42,103 nt of DNA from CAZEGV01 sp964511645 (GTDB lineage Bacteria; Bacteroidota; Bacteroidia; Cytophagales; JAAEPT01). Numbering within the stretch: position 1 is the first letter of the stretch; every line of letters starts with the position of its first letter. The DNA lies in assembly GCA_964511645.1 (NCBI GenBank), contig CAZEGV010000016.1:1-42103 (forward strand), in the 5' to 3' direction. This document shows positions 1 to 9,203 of this stretch, piece by piece. The notes below the pieces were generated by a model. It was given only the letters and a program-made list of their open reading frames with translations, made no database searches and was not told the origin of the DNA. Both the position numbers and the translations under genes were made by a program.

Positions 1-27
1 CAAAAAACAATTCAATCTAAATTAGAC

Positions 28-321
28 TCATATTATAGTTAAACTGGTATTAAAAGCCTTATACCATTCCGTTTTCCCTTTTTCTCTTACAATAGAATGC
101 TCTGCATTTTCTTTCCAACTTTTTATTGCTTTTAAATCTCGCCAATAGGAAACCGTTATTCCAATTTCATCTCGCACACTTTCAACACCAAGAAATCCAT
201 TTTGTTGTTTTGCTAGTTCGACCATTCTATCAGCCGTTTTTGAATATTCATTATCATCTACTGTTCTGGTTGAAGTGAAAATCACAGCGTAGTATGGTGG
301 TGTTGGTGTCTTTGCAATCAT
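28..321 (-). CDS. Antibiotic biosynthesis monooxygenase (ABM)-domain protein
   Basis: A 97-residue cytoplasmic protein with the features of the ABM ferredoxin-like alpha+beta fold: an early strand YYAVIFTSTR, a helix ending in MVELAKQQNGFLGVES, then VSYWRDLKAIKSWKENAEH. The FLG and SYWRDL...SWK blocks are the usual ABM signature, and the length is right for a single-domain member. Such proteins include small quinone monooxygenases and heme-degrading enzymes, but many have no known substrate, so none is assigned. The gene lies 15 bases downstream of the broken GNAT gene on the same strand and is probably co-transcribed with it and the hydrolase. No signal peptide is visible. The family call is firm; the function is open. 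Confidence 0.85.
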   Translation of the reverse strand: MIAKTPTPPYYAVIFTSTRTVDDNEYSKTADRMVELAKQQNGFLGVESVRDEIGITVSYWRDLKAIKSWKENAEHSIVREKGKTEWYKAFNTSLTII

Positions 322-336
322 AGGTTAATGTTTTTT

Positions 337-922
337 TTATTTAAACGCTTTAAAATTATTTTCTTTTATATCCAGCCATTCGTCTTTGATAATACTAAAA
401 TAGATATCATTTTTACTCCTTCCTTTTGAGTCAATGTAGTTATTTCGGAAAAGCCCTTCTTTTGTTGCCCCAAGTCTTTTAATAGCTTTTTGAGACCTGA
501 CATTCTCTTCGTCAGCACTAAATTGAATTCGCTGAAACCCTATAGATTGAAAATCAAATTTCAATAGTTCATATTTACAGGCTTTGTTTAGTCCAGTTCC
601 TTGGAAATCTTTGCCGTACCAAGTCCATCCAATTTCACATTTTTTACTTGCTTGATTTATGTTCCCATACCTTGAACTTCCAGCTATACGATTACTCTTT
701 TTGTCCACTATTAAAAAAGGGTAGCAAGTCCCATTATTTTTATCTTTTATCGTATTTTTAATGTAGTTTTGAAAATCTTGTTCAGTCCTAATATACATCC
801 CCATGAATTCCCGAATTTCATCATCAAATATTATTTCTTTGATTTCTTACATCTTCAAATGGAATCAATATGACTTTTTCATTTTCCAATAGAATGGAAG
901 AGGACAATATTTCTTTGTTCAT
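337..922 (-). pseudogene. GNAT N-acetyltransferase, RimJ/RimL type, frameshifted near its N-terminus
   Basis: The 155-residue frame at 337-804 is the body of a RimJ/RimL-type GNAT acetyltransferase. It has the acceptor and acetyl-CoA region (IAGSSRYGNINQASKKCEIGW), then GTGLNKACKYELLKF in the pyrophosphate-loop position, and a C-terminal ENVRSQKAIKRLGATKEG, which is very typical of the family. It starts too late for the family. An ATG at 922 opens another frame, MNKEILSSSILLENEKVILI, which matches the usual N-terminal strand but stops at 824-826. The body frame is open upstream to 847 and reads EIIFDDEIREFMGMYI. A single-base indel between about 827 and 849 would join the two frames into a protein of about 190 residues, the normal size. 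The ATG at 922 sits two bases after the hydrolase stop codon, so the genes were translationally close. A sequencing error is the alternative to real decay. Confidence 0.75.
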
Positions 923-924
923 TA

Positions 925-1611
925 TTAGGTCTGTTTTTTTTTTTTAGTTGTTGCTAACGGTTTGTGTATGGGTGCCGTACTTTTTAAGTATTCGTTTATT
1001 ATTTTACTTATTTCTGTTCCTTTATCAACAATCATAAAATGTTCTCCACCTTCAATGATTATTGTTTTTTCATCTATCGGCGGCAACAATTTGTCTTTAC
1101 TCCCACCGATTTTTAATACATTTTTCAATTTCGTGTTATTTCCCCAATTTAAAAGTTCGTTAACTGCCCATTTGGAAAAGTCTAAATCTGTGTCATCTAA
1201 TATGGAGTTCAATAATTCTTTCTTATCAGTTCCAAATAAATAATGTGCAACTTTTCTTGGTGGGTCAAATAGTTTTTTTGGTAATATTTTCGTTATTCCA
1301 ATTCGTCCAATTAGTTTTCCAAATTTGTTGATCTCATTTTTCGTTTCCGCTGACGAAATTAAAATTGTCATTTTTGGTTTGTATAATTTACTTATTTCTG
1401 TTGCAATTAAACCACCAAAACTAACCCCCAATATTATGAAATTATTTTCTTTATCAATTCCATGTTTCTCAGCAAATCGTTTTGCATAGCTTTCTATCGG
1501 CTCACTTTTTTTTGGTATTATCCAATCAAGTGATATAAGTTCGTTTTCGAGTGTTAGATACTCAAAAACTCGTCTATCTGCTCCAAGTCCACTTATTGCG
1601 TATATTTTCAC
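925..1611 (-). CDS. Alpha/beta hydrolase
   Basis: A 228-residue alpha/beta-hydrolase-fold protein, probably cytoplasmic. The nucleophile elbow is GVSFGG at about residues 62-67 (Ser nucleophile), an acidic residue is available in GGSKDKLLPP, and the catalytic His is in EGGEHFMIV. It begins directly with MKIYAISGLGADRRVF, where GLGAD is the usual oxyanion-loop position. The fold ends near EYLKS; the last ~18 residues (TAPIHKPLATT then a Lys run) are low-complexity. They are encoded by DNA resembling a recurrent Bacteroidota intergenic sequence and a 12-T run at 934-945. The native C-terminus was therefore probably shorter. The substrate is unknown. It leads a close cluster with the GNAT and ABM genes. 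Confidence 0.85.
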   Translation of the reverse strand: MKIYAISGLGADRRVFEYLTLENELISLDWIIPKKSEPIESYAKRFAEKHGIDKENNFIILGVSFGGLIATEISKLYKPKMTILISSAETKNEINKFGKLIGRIGITKILPKKLFDPPRKVAHYLFGTDKKELLNSILDDTDLDFSKWAVNELLNWGNNTKLKNVLKIGGSKDKLLPPIDEKTIIIEGGEHFMIVDKGTEISKIINEYLKSTAPIHKPLATTKKKKQT

Positions 1612-1755
1612 CTGAGTTTGTTTTTGTGTCTTGTTCTAAAATACGGCTACAGGTTAAATTTGTTAATTTTTAAACGCCAAGTCAACAATTTGTCTCCGTA
1701 GGTTTATAACACTGAACTACAGAGTCCCTGTTATATACAGTGTCACTAGCTTTTT

Positions 1756-2480
1756 TTAGTAATACTTTCTATTCTCACATTTATTTCTATCCCAATGTTT
1801 TTGAAGAAATTTCATAAATGGTTTGTTGTTTTTTAAATTATCGGTTGGCTTATATTCCCCTCCGTATGGGTTTTTGCTGTTACACATAAGCATTGTTGAA
1901 CCTCTCAAAGCATACTTAGTCGCACCTTCATACATTATTATTTTCATTACACCAGGATCCATTCCTCCACGACAAATTGAAACATATGGTAATGATATTT
2001 CAGTTATCCCATCATGATCCAAATCTGTAATTGTTGTGGTACAAATCCCGTAAACCAATCAACACCATCACATTCGATATAGTCATAAACTCTCCATTTT
2101 CTTTTAAAACCCTTGTCATGTGCACTTTTTTGAAATAAGTATGCATACAATTCAGATTTATCTTGAATCATATAGTCAGTTGAATCTTTATCATAGTCTT
2201 TCCAAGTAAAATCTCCTGTTACAGTTTGAATTAAAATATTCTCTCCGCTAGAATCGGTCCATTTGAGAGCATCAACAACGGTTCCTCTAAAGTCAATAGT
2301 TTTAGGAATGTCATTATAACTTAAGGTGTCAACTTTTATTGATTCACTTGAGTTTCCCTTATCCCAAATCCCTAACCAAATCCCCGGCTCTAATTGCCCA
2401 ATTTTTCTCTTATGGTCTTCCGTCTGTCCAAAAGAGAAATTCGATATTATCAGAATCGATATTGTTATGAAGTACTTCAT
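1756..2480 (-). pseudogene. Secreted M949_RS01915-like protein, split by a frameshift
   Basis: Two overlapping minus-strand frames form one broken gene. The upstream frame (2004-2480) begins with a signal peptide, MKYFITISILIISNFSFGQ, and runs to KRKWRVYDYIECDGVDWFTG before going out of register. The downstream frame (1756-2058) continues with TTTITDLDHDGITEISLPY, SICRGGMDPGVMKIIMYEG and ATKYALRG. ITDLDHDGITE resembles a calcium-binding FG-GAP/EF-hand-like loop. The combination resembles the family labelled M949_RS01915 surface polysaccharide biosynthesis protein in Bacteroidota, a name from one mutant phenotype; I recall this from memory and hold it loosely. The shift lies at about 2034-2044, where a one-base change joins WFTGFV to TTTITDLD and restores about 240 residues. 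It could be a real mutation or a sequencing error. Confidence 0.65.
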
Positions 2481-2497
2481 TTTTTAATTGCTACTAA

Positions 2498-4075
2498 TTA
2501 TTTATTAAAAGCGAGAACTACTCCTACCATCTCATTGTCAGATGCTCGGCAAGAAAACTTCATATTACCATTAGCACCACTGTACTGTATGTTTTTTGCA
2601 GTATTTCCTCCAATTGCTTGTTTTAGCTTTTGAGCATAGTTTCCTGTAGCAGCAGAAATCTTTTTGTTAAAACTAGTATAGTCTAATGGTTTTTTTGTGA
2701 CAACAATAGCCATAAAGTCTTTATTGCCTTTGTCATCTGGGTACATAGAGTGGTCATGAGGGAAAACCCTAGTTCCTGTGATACCGCAGTATGGAGAGTG
2801 CTTAGCTGTATATGGGAATAGTACAAAACTACTTTCGTCAGTTTCTTGCCCAAAAACATAAGTGTAACATTCTACTGTATTGGTCACTTCTATTTTGAAT
2901 TCTTGCTCTGGTTTGATTGACGATAGACCTTCAAAATAATTGCCATCCATTTGTTTGAGAGAGATGTGTTTTCCTGACTTATTTAATAATAACCCAAATT
3001 CAATATCGAATCTACTGGCTTCTTTTGAGGTATTTCCCATTGGGTAAAGTCCATAGGCTTCTTTTGTAAAATATTTAAAATCTTTATAAGAAATCCATCC
3101 TATGCCATTTTCTCCCCATTCTGGTCCCCATGAATTCATGATTTGGAATCCACCTTTTCCATTATCAAGGTAGTCATCATAACCGATGACACACATAGCA
3201 TGTCCACCAAATCCTCTTTGGCTATAATCAGCCTGAGTGGGTCTCCATACCTTGTGCCCTGCCATGCCTTGCATAAACGTACCACCTACCATCATTCCGA
3301 TAACGACTGGTGCTCCTTGTGCTAGATTTTGCTTGATGGCCTGAAGGTCTGTTTTGTAATTGTTACCACCTTTAGATAGTCGGTTGTATCCTTTTATTTT
3401 ATATGGAGAAGCTGCTCTATTTTGAGAAGAAGAAGGTTCGTTGGTACAAGTACGTTCATTGTACGGAAAGTCCTGCATTCTTAAATCACCTTCTTGGTGC
3501 ATCGTTTTCATTGCGTTAAGCAAGAAAGAACCTTGGCAATCTTGTAAGGCTATTTTATTATAAACATAAGCGGGGCTGAAAGCTGTTTTTGTATTTAATT
3601 TTTGATTGGTTTCTTTAGCGTATAAGATACTACGTGCAGCATAAGAACTTGCCCATCCTACACAAGAGCCTTGTTGTCCTTGATTAAGGCGGGGAGGACA
3701 ATATTTGGCTAGAGATACTTTCTCTGGCAAGGTATTACGAGAAACACTTGCTAGAGGTGCAAAAACTTCTGCCTTGTCATATACTTTTTCGTCTAAGTCT
3801 GCACCTCTAGCAAAGGACGAATTATTACTGTTGTCTACACTAGCAACTGTTGAGCTATCACAACCTTTCATAAAATAAAATAATCCCCCAATTATAATGA
3901 TAGGAATCATAATTTTAGGTTTTTTCATGACAAGTCCGATAAGTATCGGGAGCAGTGATTTTAGGATTCCGCCACCAGGAAAGCCACTGCCACCACCTCT
4001 GTCATTGTTGGGAGGAATGATTTTACGGTTATCATTTTCGTTAAATCCTCGGTCTCTTTTTATCCTAATTGGCAT
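2498..4075 (-). CDS. C1A papain-like cysteine peptidase, membrane-anchored
   Basis: A 525-residue cysteine protease of family C1. The catalytic set is complete: oxyanion Gln132 and Cys138 in NQGQQGSCVGWA, His292 in GFGGHAMCVIGYDD, and Asn314 in QIMNSWGPEWGENG. There is no cleavable signal peptide. Residues 1-35 are charged and Gly-rich (DRGGGSGFPGGG). Two hydrophobic stretches follow, at about 38-50 and 55-69, separated by KKPK, so the protein is probably anchored with the protease domain (about 115-350) outside the cytoplasm. The C-terminal ~170 residues are a separate domain that I do not recognise. It ends with KFSCRASDNEMVGVVLAF. The gene lies about 100 bases downstream of the giant secreted protein on the same strand. 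Processing of that protein is a possibility suggested only by proximity. Confidence 0.88.
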   Translation of the reverse strand: MPIRIKRDRGFNENDNRKIIPPNNDRGGGSGFPGGGILKSLLPILIGLVMKKPKIMIPIIIIGGLFYFMKGCDSSTVASVDNSNNSSFARGADLDEKVYDKAEVFAPLASVSRNTLPEKVSLAKYCPPRLNQGQQGSCVGWASSYAARSILYAKETNQKLNTKTAFSPAYVYNKIALQDCQGSFLLNAMKTMHQEGDLRMQDFPYNERTCTNEPSSSQNRAASPYKIKGYNRLSKGGNNYKTDLQAIKQNLAQGAPVVIGMMVGGTFMQGMAGHKVWRPTQADYSQRGFGGHAMCVIGYDDYLDNGKGGFQIMNSWGPEWGENGIGWISYKDFKYFTKEAYGLYPMGNTSKEASRFDIEFGLLLNKSGKHISLKQMDGNYFEGLSSIKPEQEFKIEVTNTVECYTYVFGQETDESSFVLFPYTAKHSPYCGITGTRVFPHDHSMYPDDKGNKDFMAIVVTKKPLDYTSFNKKISAATGNYAQKLKQAIGGNTAKNIQYSGANGNMKFSCRASDNEMVGVVLAFNK

Positions 4076-4175
4076 AATCCTAGTGTGTTGTAATTGTTAT
4101 TCTTTCTTTGTTTGGTTTTTCTTTTTTATGCTTTTGACTTTCTATATTTTCTACTTTTTTTGTTATGTCAAAATT

Positions 4176-7100
4176 TTATTCTTCGTAGTTAATCTCTTCC
4201 TCAGTTTCATTTTCTCCTAGTTCATCTAACTCATTTAATGATTCATCATTTTCTAAAGAATTATTGATGATATCATTTTCTGTTTCTTCTTCTGGATTAG
4301 GTTCGTCAGGAATAATGTCTGCATCATCTATGTCGTCTAGCGTGTTATCGATTTCTTCTTCTGTGTTCCCACTTCCTAAGTTATCAAGTTCATCTAATAA
4401 GTCTTCATTTTCTAAGCTATCCATAGTGTTACCATTGTCTAGTGATTCGTCATCTATGTTTAGCGAGTCAATCCCTTCTAATAATCCATCGTCTATATCA
4501 GATGTGTCAACCGCACCACCTAGTAGATATTTAGCTTTAAAACTATTCAGGAATCTGTTTTTATGTGAACGCTTTCCTGCTTTATAAAAATAAGCCCAAG
4601 GTCTAGAAGCATAAGAAACTTTTTCTAACATTAATGTATTAAATTCTTGATTAGAAGATGTCGCAGAAAAACTATTTTTACTGAAGTTTAGATAGTACCA
4701 AGCATCACCAATTTCTAGGTATACTTGTATTTTGTTACTTTTTCTACCTTTGTTTATCTCTACATAACCTTTGCTGATAATAGCGTTAATTTCAGTTTTA
4801 TTAATGTTAGACAAATGTAAGTCTCCTTTAGAATACCAAGACCTTGTTTTTTTGTCGTACAATAGGTTTATCTTATTGAATACAATTCCAGCACTTGCTT
4901 TTTTAGAAAATTTAAATAAATCTGTAGAACCTTGATTCATCGCTTCTTTTGTGGAAATCCCAACTTTAGGGTTGTTGTCTAAATTGGATAAATCCCGATA
5001 TAGTATATCATTAGGGACAATGGCAGGCATAGTAATAATTGCTTTAGCTTGCTCACTAATATCTAAAGCCATTGTTTCATACATCTTACTAGGCATTATA
5101 TAATTGATGGCACAAATCCCTGTGATATCAAAAGTTGAATCTATATAATAGTGTTCACCTTCACCGGCAAAAGCAACTTCTATTTCTTCTTCATGTGTGT
5201 CAAAGTTTGTTAGTAAATCAAAATCCCCAATGTAGTGATAGATACTCTGGGTTTCTTTATAGGTAAAAGCTTTACCAGATATCCCACCATGTACAACACC
5301 TGTATCTCCTACAGTAAATACTTTATTTACATAATCTTGTGATAATGCTCCAGAAGTTCCAAATGCTCGTTGATCAGTTGGTTTAATTGCCGCACCTAAG
5401 AACTTTCCATAATATTGCCGTGACTTTACGTCAAAGTAAAAACCACCAATAGAGTTAGGGTTTTCATCATTCTTTTTTCCAGAGCTTTCAAGGTTAATAA
5501 CAATGTCTTTAGAATCATCATCTTTAAAAAAGGGAATCCACCCATTCCCATCTGTGCCAGTTAGTTGTAAGGCAACCTCACCATCAAAAACTAGAGCCTT
5601 ACGCTGAGAATACATCTTTACACTTCCTTTAAACAAAGTTTGAGGGGCGATATAAAATTTATCTTCAGCTTTAAGCTTAGCTTCCGAGAAAGTATTCCAG
5701 TCTTCCTCTTTCGCTTTTTCTTCACTCACATCTGTATACTCAAAATGTGAGAAATTAATATTCATAGTGTCGTCACCACTATTTACGTACTTGTAGATGG
5801 CTGTTCCTACCATTCTTGACGTAGAGAGTAGGTTCATCTTACAATTTATTAACTGATGATAAGCATGAGTAGTATCCATTTCTATGCGACTACCTTGCAT
5901 TTCTAAGATTCGAGCATCTTTGGTAATTACTAAATTTCCATCTTTAGGGATAATGGCAGCGTCAGCAATATTTATTTTGTCTACTCCAGAGACATACAAG
6001 CGTAGAGAGTCCATCAGGTAAGTGGCCTTTCTAGCCGAAAAGTGAATAGAATCTTGTCTAGCACGGGTAGAGTAGAATAGAGCAGTGGCACTATCTCCTG
6101 AAGATAACTCCATCTCTACCTTTCTTTGGTCTATGTACCAAATACCTTCGTTGAGAGAGGTTTTATAGCTTAAAAAAGGAAATTCATTACTCGCTCTCTC
6201 GCTTTCTGGAGAGAATCTAGCTATTTTTTTATCTATATTTACCTCTACCTTTACCAAGTCAGAACGCATGGCGGGCTTGCCTAGTACGTTAGAGAGTATT
6301 TCAAAGTCTGCACTATGGGCAACAAAGCTTCGTTCCGAATAATTTATTTTTTCAGATATAGTTCTCGCCCCTTTTGACGACATGATTCCACTACCAAAAG
6401 CACCTTTTTTAGAGATATTAATTACTCCCATTAATGTTACATAGTGATCGTAAAATTCAAAAGATTTTCCAAATGTTCCAATAGCCATAGAGTCTTGTTT
6501 GGGGTACCATTTCATTTGATAGCCATCTATGTCCATCTGAGGAAAAGTAACACCTGCGTTGGCAGAGGGACATGGTCCTTCAGTTGTTATAGCACTGTCC
6601 CCAATCGCCAATACCGAGTCTGGAAAAAAGACAAAATCAGAAGAGTAAAGAGTAGTGTTGAGGTATTTGACATAACCATTCCCCCTCAAACCTTTGTTAC
6701 TCATTGATATCTTTCCGTAGAAACGCATCTCCTCATTTTTGTAAAGGGGATAACCTTCTTCTTTTGGAGTGTCGTGTTTAAAACCAAAAGATAAATCTCC
6801 CTGTACTTCTAATAATTCTTTAAAATCAGGAAAAATTCCTCCAGAGCTAAAATCCCCATCCAACTGAAGTCCAGCACTAATATCACCTGTTAAACTGTCA
6901 AGCTTGAAAGGCGGTATTTTGTATTGAATGGTTGTATCGTAAGCTCCTCCTAGTATTTCATTTCCATTAAATAATACAGAAGCACCTTTGTCAGCTTCAA
7001 AAATCGGATAGGCAGGCATATCTTTTAATCCAGATTTGTTCTTTGGACCATCAATTTGTAAGATTCCTGCCGAGTATGAGAGTTTGTTACTTAATCTTTT

Positions 7101-9203
7101 TGTCCCACCTACTGAATCCATTACGACAACATCAAACTTAATAGAATCGATATGAATTAAATCTAAAGTAAATTTTTCATAGTCAAATTTAAAATCAGTT
7201 CCGTTAAACACATAACTTGAGGTTCGCACAGTACCATCAAACTCCATATTATGCCCAGGAAGTATCTTTACAATACCATCTTTAGGAAAACACCTTACAT
7301 TATTAGAGTCACTAAGTAAAAATTCTTGAGCACCGTATATGGTAAGGATGTTATTGTTGAGGTTAAGTGTAGCATTGTATTGAGGAGGAGAAATTGATTT
7401 TATTGAGATTACATCATAATCTCGCTTCCCTCTATTTGCTTGCATGATGCGTTTCATCTTTTCGTTGATAATGATTAAGCTAGAAAAAGGGTCATAATCT
7501 ATATAACCATAAGCACTTAATAATTGACATGATTTTTTAACAAGAGACTCGTTTAGTTGATTAGATTTAGCTACATCTACCGCATAAAAATTGTCAGTTT
7601 TGGCTTTCTTTCTATACTGGTTGATCATTGCTACGGGGTGAAAAGGGAATAAACTTCTCATCCTGAAAAATTCAGGGTAATTGAAGTAATTCATAGAAGA
7701 AAAATAAGCGGGTTGTCCACTATTAAAGGAACCCATAGAAAAGTGCATCACAGTATCTTGGATGTTCCAAGTAAGCTCATCTCCGTTAATGTCTAAAGAG
7801 TGTAAAGGGTCGTTGTAAGGCGTGTATTTAAAAACCCCCGTCCCTCGTTGTAAAGTAATCTTATGTTGAGGTACTTCGTATTTGAATTTAACTCCAGTAT
7901 GAACTATTGAATCTTGTCCAAAATAATGAGTAACACGAGATGGGATAGCGACTACTACGCTGTCTTTTAAAGTAAAGTTTCGAGAAATGATTTTTGATTT
8001 AATGATATTGGTACTATCTCGGACAAATAAAGTGCCTTTTCCTTTAGAAATTGATCCAGTATTAATTGTAGACCCTTTTAGCCCAAATCCACCATGAAAC
8101 TCTAATCCAGGAGCTAAGTCGAGTACTTTTACATTGGTGACATAAGAAACAAACCTAGGGTATATTGCTGTTTCAGGTACAAGGTGGTCGGTGCTTTTGT
8201 ACTCAAGTAGTCCTACTACTTCTCCTTCTATTTTTTCGGGATATATTAGTTTCACTCCATCAGCTATAATGTGCGGATAGCGTGCGTTGAATGAATAAAT
8301 AGCTATTTCTGCTTTTACCTCGGGAAGTCCTGCATTTTTCCAGTCTATACTTCCTGCTGAGCCAATCACATTTTGGGTCAATACATTTACATAAAGATCT
8401 GTGGCGTAGATGGTGGTAAAGTCGTGCTTAGTTTTAAGAACCAAGTCGGTGTTTTTGATGATAATTGTAGGCCCCATGATATCAGGAAGAATAGGGTTCA
8501 TGAACATAGAAGCTGTTGTAGTAACTTTTGTATCTTCCTCTTTTGAGATTTCTTCTTCATCTACAGTACTCCAATCATTCCAGTTTCCTTCCTTTTCACC
8601 CCATTTAAATTTTTCTTTTTGGACATTGTCATTGTTTTCGGAATCATCTTCTTCAATTTCTTGATCTTTGAAAGGCGAAACGTATTCAACCTGATAAGGA
8701 GAGTTGTTGTATTCAAAAGAAATATCCCCTTCTTTGGCGATAATAGATTTGTCTACTGTACCAGTAGATAATTTGGATTCAGATAAGAATAGGACAGTAT
8801 ATTTAAAGAAAGCAATAGCATCTGTCTTTTTTTGATTTTTGAATGTAAAAGAAGCAACTTTTAGAAAGCCTTCTAATTGCTCAGCAGTGAAATTTCGGTA
8901 GCCGGCACCATAATAAACTGCATTCATAAAAGAGGTGCTATTAGGGTAGAAGCTAATTCTACTCTTGTGCATATACCTAATAATTCCGATAATGCGTTTT
9001 TTGTTTGCTTCAGTCATTGCGGGACTAGTCCAAACATCTCGTAATTGCTGTACGCTAGTTTTGGCAATGTGTTCTTTAGATAATAAGGCTTTTTGCTCTA
9101 TGTCTTTTAAGAATTGCTCTGGGTCACTGGAAATTTTTCCTTGCCCCCAAGCTAATGTAATGCTAATTAGCAATACTGTAAGTATGTATAATTTATTCTT
9201 CAT
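4176..9203 (-). CDS. Giant secreted protein of unknown function with acidic tail
   Basis: A 1675-residue protein with a signal peptide (MKNKLYILTVLLISITLAWG, then QGKISS), so it is exported to the periplasm or outer membrane. I recognise no named domain. After a helical N-terminal region (about 30-180) comes an acidic segment (IEEDDSENNDN, VDEEEISKEED). About 1200 residues of short beta-strand-rich units follow (for example KGTLFVRDSTNI, GALGIFLP-free polar strands, NGYVKYLNTTLYSSDF, GVINISKKGAFGSG), in a rhythm that suggests a long beta-helix or beta-sandwich array. The last ~110 residues are extremely acidic and contain a duplicated motif, DELDNLGSGNTEEEIDN and NELDELGENETEEEINYEE. No T9SS C-terminal domain is seen. 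The start overlaps the 3' end of prmA by 11 bases, so the two are translationally linked. Unknown role; confidence is in the gene, not a function. Confidence 0.85.
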   Translation of the reverse strand: MKNKLYILTVLLISITLAWGQGKISSDPEQFLKDIEQKALLSKEHIAKTSVQQLRDVWTSPAMTEANKKRIIGIIRYMHKSRISFYPNSTSFMNAVYYGAGYRNFTAEQLEGFLKVASFTFKNQKKTDAIAFFKYTVLFLSESKLSTGTVDKSIIAKEGDISFEYNNSPYQVEYVSPFKDQEIEEDDSENNDNVQKEKFKWGEKEGNWNDWSTVDEEEISKEEDTKVTTTASMFMNPILPDIMGPTIIIKNTDLVLKTKHDFTTIYATDLYVNVLTQNVIGSAGSIDWKNAGLPEVKAEIAIYSFNARYPHIIADGVKLIYPEKIEGEVVGLLEYKSTDHLVPETAIYPRFVSYVTNVKVLDLAPGLEFHGGFGLKGSTINTGSISKGKGTLFVRDSTNIIKSKIISRNFTLKDSVVVAIPSRVTHYFGQDSIVHTGVKFKYEVPQHKITLQRGTGVFKYTPYNDPLHSLDINGDELTWNIQDTVMHFSMGSFNSGQPAYFSSMNYFNYPEFFRMRSLFPFHPVAMINQYRKKAKTDNFYAVDVAKSNQLNESLVKKSCQLLSAYGYIDYDPFSSLIIINEKMKRIMQANRGKRDYDVISIKSISPPQYNATLNLNNNILTIYGAQEFLLSDSNNVRCFPKDGIVKILPGHNMEFDGTVRTSSYVFNGTDFKFDYEKFTLDLIHIDSIKFDVVVMDSVGGTKRLSNKLSYSAGILQIDGPKNKSGLKDMPAYPIFEADKGASVLFNGNEILGGAYDTTIQYKIPPFKLDSLTGDISAGLQLDGDFSSGGIFPDFKELLEVQGDLSFGFKHDTPKEEGYPLYKNEEMRFYGKISMSNKGLRGNGYVKYLNTTLYSSDFVFFPDSVLAIGDSAITTEGPCPSANAGVTFPQMDIDGYQMKWYPKQDSMAIGTFGKSFEFYDHYVTLMGVINISKKGAFGSGIMSSKGARTISEKINYSERSFVAHSADFEILSNVLGKPAMRSDLVKVEVNIDKKIARFSPESERASNEFPFLSYKTSLNEGIWYIDQRKVEMELSSGDSATALFYSTRARQDSIHFSARKATYLMDSLRLYVSGVDKINIADAAIIPKDGNLVITKDARILEMQGSRIEMDTTHAYHQLINCKMNLLSTSRMVGTAIYKYVNSGDDTMNINFSHFEYTDVSEEKAKEEDWNTFSEAKLKAEDKFYIAPQTLFKGSVKMYSQRKALVFDGEVALQLTGTDGNGWIPFFKDDDSKDIVINLESSGKKNDENPNSIGGFYFDVKSRQYYGKFLGAAIKPTDQRAFGTSGALSQDYVNKVFTVGDTGVVHGGISGKAFTYKETQSIYHYIGDFDLLTNFDTHEEEIEVAFAGEGEHYYIDSTFDITGICAINYIMPSKMYETMALDISEQAKAIITMPAIVPNDILYRDLSNLDNNPKVGISTKEAMNQGSTDLFKFSKKASAGIVFNKINLLYDKKTRSWYSKGDLHLSNINKTEINAIISKGYVEINKGRKSNKIQVYLEIGDAWYYLNFSKNSFSATSSNQEFNTLMLEKVSYASRPWAYFYKAGKRSHKNRFLNSFKAKYLLGGAVDTSDIDDGLLEGIDSLNIDDESLDNGNTMDSLENEDLLDELDNLGSGNTEEEIDNTLDDIDDADIIPDEPNPEEETENDIINNSLENDESLNELDELGENETEEEINYEE

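Noticed and set aside
962..1243. Plus-strand 93-residue ORF with a hydrophobic start
   Set aside because: It lies wholly antisense to the alpha/beta hydrolase, which has clear catalytic motifs.
4264..4587. Serine-rich plus-strand ORF
   Set aside because: It is the antisense of the Asp/Glu-rich tail of the 1675-residue protein; its composition is a by-product of GAT/GAA codons.
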